Position numbers and translations under genes: made by a program
Part shown: one piece after another, positions 57,666 through 64,000 of the stretch
Numbering within the stretch: the first letter of the stretch is position 1
Layout of the letters: every line of letters starts with the position of its first letter
Notes under the pieces: model-generated
Told to the model about the DNA's origin: nothing
Database searches by the model: none
Seen by the model: only the letters and a program-made list of their open reading frames with translations
Assembly: GCA_024278935.1 (NCBI GenBank)
Contig: JAJRSF010000038.1
Span: forward strand, 62,001-126,000
Source: Candidatus Zixiibacteriota bacterium
GTDB lineage: Bacteria > Zixibacteria > MSB-5A5 > GN15 > FEB-12
Direction of reading: 5' to 3'
Length of the DNA: 64,000 nucleotides

Positions 57666-57674
57666 TATTTATTG

Positions 57675-58292
57675 TCAAATTAGTCTCTCTACAATAGCGA
57701 AATAAAATTCAATCAAATTTTCTTTAGAATTATAAGTAACAATTACCGAAAAGACCAAGAAAGGTCCAAAAGAGATTGTTAAAATTCTCTTTCTATAAAT
57801 TAGAAAATAGGCTGAAACAAATATCATCGCGATAACAGAAGCAATAAACATAGATAGGATAATTCCATCCCATCCGACAAAAATCCCAAGCATTGCAGCT
57901 AGTTTAATATCTCCACCACCTATCGCAGGTTTTTTAAATATATAACTGCCGGCAATAGAGATTGATATAAACAAAAGAAACCCACACAACATACCGATTA
58001 TAGAATCAACTATCATCAGGTTATCTGATAACAGAGTTATAATCGTGCCAATCAAGATATAAAGATAAGTGATTTTATCAGGGATTATCTGAAACTTAAA
58101 ATCTGTTATTGAAATTATAAGTAAATACAGAATGAGTAAAACATTAATAAAAAATAAAGAAGTAGGTCCGATGTTGATATAAAAGAAAATTGAAGAAAGA
58201 ACAAGAAGTAAATCTAACATTAGATATGATTTTAGAAATATCAGCGGTTTTTGTAAACTATGTAGCAGATATTGAGCAATTAAGAATATCAC
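57675..58292 (-). CDS. Prepilin peptidase, A24 domain only
   Basis: 205 residues from a GTG start at 58292. It cleaves the leader of type IV prepilins at the inner membrane. The two catalytic aspartates are in ISITDFKFQIIPD and in GGGDIKLAAMLG, with FGPFL near the end and about six membrane segments. The N-terminal methyltransferase domain with its CxxC zinc site, present in PilD, is missing; the start lies only four bases after the pilin stop, so there is no room for it in frame. Last gene of the pilus cluster. Confidence 0.85.
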   Translation of the reverse strand: MIFLIAQYLLHSLQKPLIFLKSYLMLDLLLVLSSIFFYINIGPTSLFFINVLLILYLLIISITDFKFQIIPDKITYLYILIGTIITLLSDNLMIVDSIIGMLCGFLLFISISIAGSYIFKKPAIGGGDIKLAAMLGIFVGWDGIILSMFIASVIAMIFVSAYFLIYRKRILTISFGPFLVFSVIVTYNSKENLIEFYFAIVERLI

Positions 58293-58296
58293 ACTT

Positions 58297-58755
58297 TTAC
58301 CGTGCTATTGCATCATCCATAATGACTTTTAGCTCACCTGTTGCATCAATAGACCATTGGTCAATAGCAGGGTCATCATCGAGTCTTTCAGCAGTAGCAG
58401 TGCATTTGAAATTGTCTATATCGCCAGTGATAACATAGGTATACCGAGCAGATTTCATAATCTCTACACCAAGAGTGTCAAAGGCAAAAGGAGCATCTTT
58501 GTGAGCAACTAATCCTGATGGTGGAATCCAGTATTTGTCATTGTTTTGGAAGTACGAACGTTCTAGAAGGTAAATCTGGTTCAGCAATTCTTTTGCTTCG
58601 ACCTGTTTTGCTTTGACGGTCGAGCTCATGTAGCGAGGGATTGCGAGTCCGGCAATGATGCCTAATATAACGAGAACTATAAGAAGCTCAACTAATGAAA
58701 ACCCTTGTTGATTAAGAAATTTTCTTCTTTTATTGATTGTATTTAACTTTTTCAT
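58297..58755 (-). CDS. Type IV pilin / major pseudopilin
   Basis: 152 residues. A charged leader (MKKLNTINKRRKFLNQQ) is followed by GFSLVELLIVLVILGIIAGL with Glu at position +5 after the Gly cleavage site, then AIPRY. The globular part has LNQIYLLERSYFQNNDKYWI and ends WSIDATGELKVIMDDAIAR. The type IV pilin N-terminus is certain; the shape of the C-terminal part fits a PilA/GspG-like subunit. It overlaps the upstream PilW-like gene by 26 bases. Confidence 0.9.
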   Translation of the reverse strand: MKKLNTINKRRKFLNQQGFSLVELLIVLVILGIIAGLAIPRYMSSTVKAKQVEAKELLNQIYLLERSYFQNNDKYWIPPSGLVAHKDAPFAFDTLGVEIMKSARYTYVITGDIDNFKCTATAERLDDDPAIDQWSIDATGELKVIMDDAIAR

Positions 58756-59254
58756 AATTGTTAACTATTATAGTCTTAATTGAATCTTTTCTATTTTGTT
58801 TATCTGAAATTTTTAGAAAGATTTCATAAACTCCCGATTGAATTAACTTATCATCTGGTTTTAATATAGCAGTTTCTGGCTGTTTAGGCAATTGGATTTT
58901 GCGTATAGCAAGAGAATCTACTTGCATCCCGTTAGTTGTCAGATTGTGGTTATTTCTCATGAAAGTCTTATTCACCCATGAATAGGATGTTCTCTTGCCA
59001 GAATTTGATATCACGATCATGGAATCATTGTGCGATGTAATTTTTCTACCTGAAGATATTGAATTACTTAGTTCATCCACAACAAATGATAGTTCTTCAA
59101 ATATTTTACTGTTTTGACTTTGCTTTTTTAAGTAATTTTTTATAAAGAGAGAGCCAGATGTTATAAAAACCAACAGGAGAACAGATATTCCCATTGTGAC
59201 TATAAGCTCGGTTATGGTTATCCCTTTATTGTTTTTGAGGTATGATAAATTCAT
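58730..59254 (-). CDS. Minor pilin (PilW/PilV-like pseudopilin)
   Basis: 174 residues. NNKGITITELIVTMGISVLL is a prepilin leader and methylation site with Glu at +5, followed by a long hydrophobic helix and a soluble domain (LSFVVDELSNSISSGRKITS). Minor pilins prime assembly of the pilus or pseudopilus. It overlaps genes on both sides (26 bases with the pilin downstream, 29 with the pseudopilin upstream). Confidence 0.82.
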   Translation of the reverse strand: MNLSYLKNNKGITITELIVTMGISVLLLVFITSGSLFIKNYLKKQSQNSKIFEELSFVVDELSNSISSGRKITSHNDSMIVISNSGKRTSYSWVNKTFMRNNHNLTTNGMQVDSLAIRKIQLPKQPETAILKPDDKLIQSGVYEIFLKISDKQNRKDSIKTIIVNNYEKVKYNQ

Positions 59255-59590
59255 TGTATAGCTTTATTATTTCTTTATTTGTTTTCGCTCGAGCAACTGA
59301 AATAGTTACTTTTACAAGCTCATTATTTATTTCTATTTTTTTAATTAGCTTATAACTTATACCAGATTTTACAATAATAGTATCAAGATTAATTGTTTGT
59401 CCAGAATGGATTGAATAAATCATTTGCTCCTGAGCTATGTTTGAAGCTTGCTTCATCTCTTTAGTAGAAAATTTCAGAAAGACATTACTTAACATGCTAT
59501 CAAAAATGAGAAGCCAATCATAAAGACAATCGCTCCAATCATAACCTCGATAATAGAGAAACCGGAATTATTGTGTAGAACCTTTTTCAT
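59226..59590 (-). CDS. Minor pseudopilin with a homopolymer frameshift
   Basis: From the ATG at 59590, which overlaps the stop of the PilX-like gene (ATGA), the frame reads MKKVLHNNSGFSIIEVMIGA, a prepilin N-terminus with Glu at +5, and then meets TAA. Adding one base to the five-A run at 59502-59506 (five T on this strand) continues as GFSFFDSMLSNVFLKFSTKE and on to the stop at 59226, about 121 residues. As sequenced the second frame starts at ATG 59495 without a leader. A sequencing undercall is most likely. PilV/GspI-like. Confidence 0.78.
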
Positions 59591-60975
59591 AATGACTCTT
59601 TAGCATGTCTAATGATATTATGTCTTTGAAAATTTCTGTTATATTGAAACATTGGTAAACCAAAGTTAAGGTCAAAGACCGTTCGATTAACATATAAGCT
59701 CTTTGCCCAATGGATGTAGGTTGTAGGTGGTTGCTCATATTTAAATTGTTCTGTAACAATAGAGCCATAAACAGAGCCACGCAAATCAACCAATTGATTT
59801 GAAATAACTGCTCCAACTATTGTAGAAACGGTATCAAGATATATAACATCTCTCATATATGTTGAATCTTCTTTGTTATTTGAGAGATAACATATTGTTT
59901 CAAGTTGATTCTTACTTGTGAGATAAATCCCATTTTCTGTATGTTCCTTTTTCTCTAAAGGAAGTAGAAGCAACATAGATGGATAAAGTAGTTTTGCTTT
60001 ATCTTTAACAATAATCTTCTTGTGAGCAATAGCAATCCCAGAAAATGTCGCATCATCTTCGATTATAATAGAATCTTTCGAGTAGAGAATGACATTGTCA
60101 AGAACCGATGAATCTTTAATATAAATTGGACCCTCAGCGATTATCTCTAGTAGAGAACTTATTTTGCAACTGTTTTTTATTTCGACAAAACCGTTAACAA
60201 AAAGTGAATGGATTTCGCTGTTTGACTCAAAAAAGAAATGATTCATTTCAAGATTATTCTCAATTTCAATTGCGTTTGATTTCTTAAACAAATCATCCGA
60301 TGATTTATTAAGGTACAAAGATGCAGATTCAAAGGTCTTACAATTAGATTTTCTTGAAAGCATCTCATTGAAATAACCATCTAATACAGTTGTATCAATT
60401 AGTGGAGTTGATAAGTCCTGATGTATGTTAATCTTTCCCTGATGATATTGTTTAGATGTTACTGCCTCTCCTCGAATCTGACCAGTTTCCATACCTAACA
60501 ACCCGGTGTTGACATTGCCAAATATTCGAGTATTACCAGCGACTATAAACGGATATCGTTCATCACAGGCGGTGATAGCATCTGAGAAAATAGAATCAGG
60601 ATAACTGCCGATTATTGAAGTAGTTTTAATTTTTTGATTAGCAAATTGTCCGATAGAACTTATAAGATAGAACGGTCCCCACAACTCTTTTGAAACTGAA
60701 ATTGTTCCATTGTTTTCTGTTTTGTATTTATAGTTTGAAACAAAGTTATTATTGTTTAATTTGTTGACTCCATTTTGAATACCTGCTTCAGAAAGATGCG
60801 TTGCAATAAAATTATTTTTATCTTTAGTATGAAAACTATATCGAGTTAATGTGTAAGTCAAAGCAAACACAAATATTGTTAGAAGAATTGATAGAACAGT
60901 GAGTACGGTTACTAATATAGAACCGTTCTGATTATTTAATTGTTTGAAGATGGAGGGTGTCATATAACTTGTCAT
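59587..60975 (-). CDS. PilX-like protein with a repetitive beta domain
   Basis: 462 residues. The N-terminus (NQNGSILVTVLTVLSILLTI followed by FALTYTLTRYSFHTKDKNNF) is the hydrophobic helix of PilX/GspK-type minor pilins without a clear leader Glu. Residues about 220-330 form a solenoid-like region (IHSLFVNGFVEIKNSCKISS, IIAEGPIYIKDSSVLDNVIL, IIEDDATFSGIAIAHKKIIV), reminiscent of bactofilin or polymer-forming domains found after PilX in FCB genomes. The start overlaps the PilP-like gene by 44 bases. A second ATG at 60963 is possible. Confidence 0.72.
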   Translation of the reverse strand: MTSYMTPSIFKQLNNQNGSILVTVLTVLSILLTIFVFALTYTLTRYSFHTKDKNNFIATHLSEAGIQNGVNKLNNNNFVSNYKYKTENNGTISVSKELWGPFYLISSIGQFANQKIKTTSIIGSYPDSIFSDAITACDERYPFIVAGNTRIFGNVNTGLLGMETGQIRGEAVTSKQYHQGKINIHQDLSTPLIDTTVLDGYFNEMLSRKSNCKTFESASLYLNKSSDDLFKKSNAIEIENNLEMNHFFFESNSEIHSLFVNGFVEIKNSCKISSLLEIIAEGPIYIKDSSVLDNVILYSKDSIIIEDDATFSGIAIAHKKIIVKDKAKLLYPSMLLLLPLEKKEHTENGIYLTSKNQLETICYLSNNKEDSTYMRDVIYLDTVSTIVGAVISNQLVDLRGSVYGSIVTEQFKYEQPPTTYIHWAKSLYVNRTVFDLNFGLPMFQYNRNFQRHNIIRHAKESL

Positions 60976-61405
60976 TTTTAAAGATTATCTGATTTTTATC
61001 AATTTGAATTAGATTCCAATCCTGGATATGTTCATTTAGTGATAAGATAGAACTGTTTCCTTCTGTATTCGTTATTATTGCTTGAGAGCTATTTTTTTCT
61101 AAGACGATGCCCTGAAGCGTATACAGAGTTGACAACTTATGCGATGTTTTCTGAGGTTGTCGTTTTAACTGTTTTGGTTTGGGTTTTTGCTGAGAATTAG
61201 CATATCGTTTAAATGGGTTCAACTTCGGTTTTCTATACTTAATTTCCTGACCTGTAGTATGCGGAACAGATATGTTATTACTACTATCATCTAATTGTTC
61301 GTTTGAATTTGACTGGTTAAATGTTTGAATATTTCCCCACCAGATATACACCATCAGGGAGGCCAACAAAACTAGTAATATGATTTTTAATTGGTTTTTC
61401 TTCAT
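60932..61405 (-). CDS. PilP/GspC-like protein
   Basis: 157 residues. One N-terminal membrane segment (KIILLVLLASLMVYIWWG), a Lys/Gln/Pro-rich linker and a C-terminal beta domain (TLYTLQGIVLEKNSSQAIIT, then LNEHIQDWNLIQIDKNQIIF), with the layout of PilP and GspC HR domains that bind the secretin. Gene position between PilO-like and PilX-like genes supports this. Confidence 0.72.
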   Translation of the reverse strand: MKKNQLKIILLVLLASLMVYIWWGNIQTFNQSNSNEQLDDSSNNISVPHTTGQEIKYRKPKLNPFKRYANSQQKPKPKQLKRQPQKTSHKLSTLYTLQGIVLEKNSSQAIITNTEGNSSILSLNEHIQDWNLIQIDKNQIIFKNDKLYDTLHLQTIK

Positions 61406-61406
61406 T

Positions 61407-61901
61407 TTATTTCTTAAGCAGTATAGATAATTGTAACGTTAACTTTTCGCCCGATAAGTCGTTCGGTTGTAAAGTAAGGAATTTTATGTCGCTGATATAA
61501 GTTGATTCAAATGATTTTAAGAATTTAATAATATTATAAACAGACCCTTTAAGAGATATATTATATTTTGTTCGGTTTTGATCAACATCTTCAATTTTAT
61601 TTATAACTACGATAGAGAGTATATATTTTTTAGATAATTTTTTAATATTGCTTAGAGTAGGATATGAAAAAGATTTAGCTGTTGTAGTCTCTAGTTGCAG
61701 TTGTCTCAGTTGTTCACTTAGTTGGTTAATTTTTGTATCTAAGTTTACTAAATCATTGTTGGAACTGTTTTTTAAGACAATTATGTCAAAATTATCCAAA
61801 TTTAACTGTATAAGATAGTCAATAGAACCAAAAAGTATAATGCTCAAGATTATAAAAAACAAAATACTGATTTGATATTTATTACCGATAATCTTTTTCA
61901 T
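61407..61901 (-). CDS. PilO/GspM-like protein
   Basis: 164 residues. A single membrane segment (ISILFFIILSIILFGSIDYL), a coiled coil (INQLSEQLRQLQLE) and a ferredoxin-like domain (YNISLKGSVYNIIKFLKSFE). The four-base overlap with the PilM/N-like gene and one-base gap to the PilP-like gene give a tightly coupled operon. It forms part of the inner-membrane alignment complex. Confidence 0.75.
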   Translation of the reverse strand: MKKIIGNKYQISILFFIILSIILFGSIDYLIQLNLDNFDIIVLKNSSNNDLVNLDTKINQLSEQLRQLQLETTTAKSFSYPTLSNIKKLSKKYILSIVVINKIEDVDQNRTKYNISLKGSVYNIIKFLKSFESTYISDIKFLTLQPNDLSGEKLTLQLSILLKK

Positions 61902-63148
61902 TTGTTTATCACCGTTCTGAATATGAATGTGATATTAGTATCAACTAAACCGCGGTTATGAGTGATCTCAGGTTTTATCGTATTGAGAGAAAGTTTAAAA
62001 GGGGATATATGTTTTATACTTTCTTTTTGATACCGAAATATTAGGTCTTCATTTTTTGCTGATCCTTTAGCTTCAACTAACAGAGAATCATCTAATTTAT
62101 TATTAATTGATATTTTTGTGAGATATAAATTATTGTAGCTCTTTTGACAAAACGCAGAAAGTATTGATGCGGTTTTAATTGTTTTTGGCTTATCTTTTGT
62201 ATATTCGGAAATTACTAATTGTAAAGAATCAATTTGTTGTATGATTGCTTGTTTTTTGCTGTATTTCAGCTGATACTCAGATATGATTTCTGATTCTGAA
62301 CTTAGGAGAGAACTAACACCTGTTGTGACTAATAGTAAAACAAAGATTAAGAAAGCAACACGACATAGCAGTTTAAGACTGTTTTGAGCAGCATGGAGAT
62401 ATTGTGACTTTTGTGAGTTCGCTGTTGTATATGATAATTTTTTAATGAAATTTTTATTAAGCTTTGACAAAATTAGAGCAGAATCGTTTACTGAATACTT
62501 ATTAAATTTAATTCCTGAGAAAATAGAATCTAATATCATGTCTAAATCAGATTGTGAATCAATTACAAATATATTATTATTATCTTTTTGCACCATGTGA
62601 TAGTTCTTATTAAAAAGTGTAAACGAATGAATTGCGTTTTTGTCTTTTGATAATTTTACTTGTGAAAGTAATGCGAGTTGAAGGGTTGAAATTTGTAAAC
62701 AGTTAACATGATTGTTTTCTATGCTCTTTAAAACAGAATCTATTATTTCTTTTTTTATCGCTTGATAGACAAACAGCTTTGTTTTCTTGCTTGTAAGTAT
62801 TGAAAATTTCACATCATATTCTTTATCTGTAAATAACTTCATAGAGTTCTGAATTTCAGATAAATTAGAACCTTGCATATCTTTGATATATGTATAGGAA
62901 GAAGATAGGTTTAAAATAATGTTAACTGGTTGTCCAAATAAAAGCTGCTTTTGTTGCAATATTATTAAATAATCAGAAAAAATATCAAATGAAAATGTTT
63001 TATACTCTGTTTTTTGTAAAACAACAGATGACTTTTTACCTATTATTTTGATAAACTCAAACGAATTGTTATTGACAAATAGGAAATATTCTATTTGCCG
63101 AAAATCAATAATGTTTATAAATGAATTTTTAGTTTTTATTGCATGCAT
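61898..63148 (-). CDS. PilM-PilN/GspL-like inner-membrane platform protein
   Basis: 416 residues. The first ~240 are a degraded actin-like PilM/GspL cytoplasmic domain (FKIIGKKSSVVLQ-type strands, LQISTLQLALLSQV). A membrane segment follows (LLCRVAFLIFVLLLVTTGVS), then a coiled coil (IISEYQLKYSKKQAIIQQID) and a PilN-like ferredoxin domain (LYLTKISINNKLDDSLLVEA). So PilM and PilN functions appear joined in one chain, as in GspL. The actin-like ATP-binding motifs are not obvious. Confidence 0.7.
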   Translation of the reverse strand: MHAIKTKNSFINIIDFRQIEYFLFVNNNSFEFIKIIGKKSSVVLQKTEYKTFSFDIFSDYLIILQQKQLLFGQPVNIILNLSSSYTYIKDMQGSNLSEIQNSMKLFTDKEYDVKFSILTSKKTKLFVYQAIKKEIIDSVLKSIENNHVNCLQISTLQLALLSQVKLSKDKNAIHSFTLFNKNYHMVQKDNNNIFVIDSQSDLDMILDSIFSGIKFNKYSVNDSALILSKLNKNFIKKLSYTTANSQKSQYLHAAQNSLKLLCRVAFLIFVLLLVTTGVSSLLSSESEIISEYQLKYSKKQAIIQQIDSLQLVISEYTKDKPKTIKTASILSAFCQKSYNNLYLTKISINNKLDDSLLVEAKGSAKNEDLIFRYQKESIKHISPFKLSLNTIKPEITHNRGLVDTNITFIFRTVINK

Positions 63149-63151
63149 CAG

Positions 63152-64000
63152 TTATTTTTCAATAATAAGTGAATCTAAATTTACAGAACCTTCAGAGCCA
63201 TAATAGATATATGGTGTGATATAAATCATAAGTTCAGTTTTATTTTCAGTAGTAGTATGGTTTTGAAATAGTCTGCCTATTATAGGTATAGAGCCGAGTA
63301 TTGGAAATTTTGATATGTTTTTTCTTTTAGTTGTTTCAATTAACCCTCCTAATACAATCGTCTCACCATGTTTTAATTTTACTGTAGAATTTAAAATACG
63401 CTTACTAATAGTTGGAGGTATATCAGGGTCAAAAGCACTTTGAGGAGAATTAAACTCCGGCTTAACTTCTACTATCAACTCATTAGAACTATTTACATAC
63501 GGTGTTACTTCCAAACTCATATTGGCTTCGATTGTTTCAAATCGTTGTGCCGTTTGTGTTGAGAGACTTGTCTGTTGGGACGGAAAAACTGTTTGGCTTT
63601 CTAAGAGATAATATTGTGTTGTTCCTATATTTAATGATGCCGTATGACCATTTAATGTAGCAATTTTTGGATGTGAACGAAGATTAGCAGTCCCTTCTTC
63701 TTCCATCATATGTAATCTCAGGAAAAAATTATCATCAAGAGTACCTAGGTTGGAAATTCCTAAATGCCGTTCTATTGACCGTAAATTATTGTTGATATTA
63801 GAACCTTTCGCACTAATATCAATGTTGGGGAAATATGATTGTCCGGGAAGACCTGCATCTCCACCAAAGTTATTAGCAGTGATGCCAAACTCTGCTCTAT
63901 CTGATGTGGAATAATCAATAACGAGAACTTCAAAAAGTACCTGAGCTATAGGAATATCAACTTCATCTATAAATGATTGTAATTTAGCAATTGAAGTTCT
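63152..64000 (-). CDS. Secretin (PilQ/GspD family), C-terminal part, open at the window edge
   Basis: At least 282 residues; the frame runs through the window end, so the N-domains are outside. VDIPIAQVLFEVLVIDYSTS is the last N-domain strand, NNNLRSIERHLGISN leads to the barrel, NLRSHPKIATLNGHTASLNI and the secretin signature ETIVLGGLIETTKRKNISKF, PILGSIPIIGRLFQNHTTT, ELMIYITPYI follow. An internal ATG at 63709 is not the real start. It forms the outer membrane ring through which the pilus or pseudopilus works. First visible gene of the minus-strand pilus cluster. Confidence 0.9.
   Translation of the reverse strand, partial: RTSIAKLQSFIDEVDIPIAQVLFEVLVIDYSTSDRAEFGITANNFGGDAGLPGQSYFPNIDISAKGSNINNNLRSIERHLGISNLGTLDDNFFLRLHMMEEEGTANLRSHPKIATLNGHTASLNIGTTQYYLLESQTVFPSQQTSLSTQTAQRFETIEANMSLEVTPYVNSSNELIVEVKPEFNSPQSAFDPDIPPTISKRILNSTVKLKHGETIVLGGLIETTKRKNISKFPILGSIPIIGRLFQNHTTTENKTELMIYITPYIYYGSEGSVNLDSLIIEK

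Larger units (their letters stand above)
57324..57674. other. Right edge of the island, non-coding
   Basis: No gene seen. It holds the paired CTGCCA sites (57500-57521) and, at 57644-57666, a hairpin ACGGAGA..TCTCCGT containing a tRNA-Ser 3'-end-like string. The pilus cluster begins at 57675 on the other strand. Confidence 0.55.

Noticed and set aside
57644-57666. Complete tRNA at the right edge of the island
   Set aside because: Only the 3'-end-like string is present; no D arm, anticodon arm or pairing 5' acceptor is found upstream.

Overview
The window looks like the chromosome of an AT-rich bacterium of the Fibrobacteres-Chlorobi-Bacteroidetes (FCB) superphylum. The evidence is two proteins with C-terminal type IX secretion sorting domains, three lipoproteins combining cohesin-like and dockerin-like parts, many other lipoproteins, and a mix of Shine-Dalgarno and apparently leaderless starts. 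The dockerin-like blocks remind me of Zixibacteria proteins, but I cannot confirm the phylum. Strong promoters recur as TTGACA or TTGCCA, 16-17 bases, then TATATT or a close relative.

Positions 1-5.7 kb hold housekeeping genes: a partial acnA (minus strand), ispE, spoVG, tRNA-Gln, prs, rplY and an FAD-binding protein. At 5.8-9.1 kb come a YjdF-type membrane protein and a two-gene operon of an OmpA-like outer membrane protein and a lipoprotein made of 58 hexapeptide repeats. At 9.4-19 kb are a CoA-binding protein, pheA, a cytidylate-kinase-like protein, a GT4 glycosyltransferase, a squalene/phytoene synthase, a DUF4139 gene with an internal stop, a TPR protein and priA with a homopolymer frameshift. 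At 19-24 kb are the cohesin/dockerin lipoproteins. groES-groEL under a perfect CIRCE operator lies at 24.2-26.3 kb. At 26.6-39 kb are a GIY-YIG-like protein, eno, an AGCS symporter, a cytoplasmic trypsin-like protease, a membrane glycosyltransferase, a sugar-nucleotide epimerase and a secreted subtilisin, with several families of hairpin repeats between genes. At 39.1-41.5 kb is a metal operon: a DtxR/MntR-type regulator, a ZIP transporter and an unknown protein, with palindromic operators on both sides of the promoter.

A tRNA-Ser gene at 42.7 kb is followed at once by a tyrosine integrase and about 14 kb of very AT-rich accessory DNA (about 42.8-57.7 kb). It carries a CBASS-like pair (CD-NTase plus SLATT two-TM effector, each with one in-frame TAA), a BRCT protein, an unknown protein with a nuclease-like motif, and a nearly 9-kb reading frame whose first ~127 residues are the start of a DEAD/DEAH helicase joined to an RHS/YD-repeat polymorphic toxin. 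That frame contains two more in-frame TAA codons and ends in a domain with an HEYYH motif. The island looks like a defence and toxin locus that is decaying or has recombined. To its right a type IV pilus/type II secretion cluster runs on the minus strand to the window edge (partial secretin, PilM/N-like, PilO-like, PilP-like, several pilins, prepilin peptidase).

Two classes of broken gene should be kept apart. Three genes (priA, a small membrane protein, a pseudopilin) become intact if one base is added to a homopolymer, which suggests sequence undercalling. Four genes (five stops) have single in-frame stops that no indel can explain.
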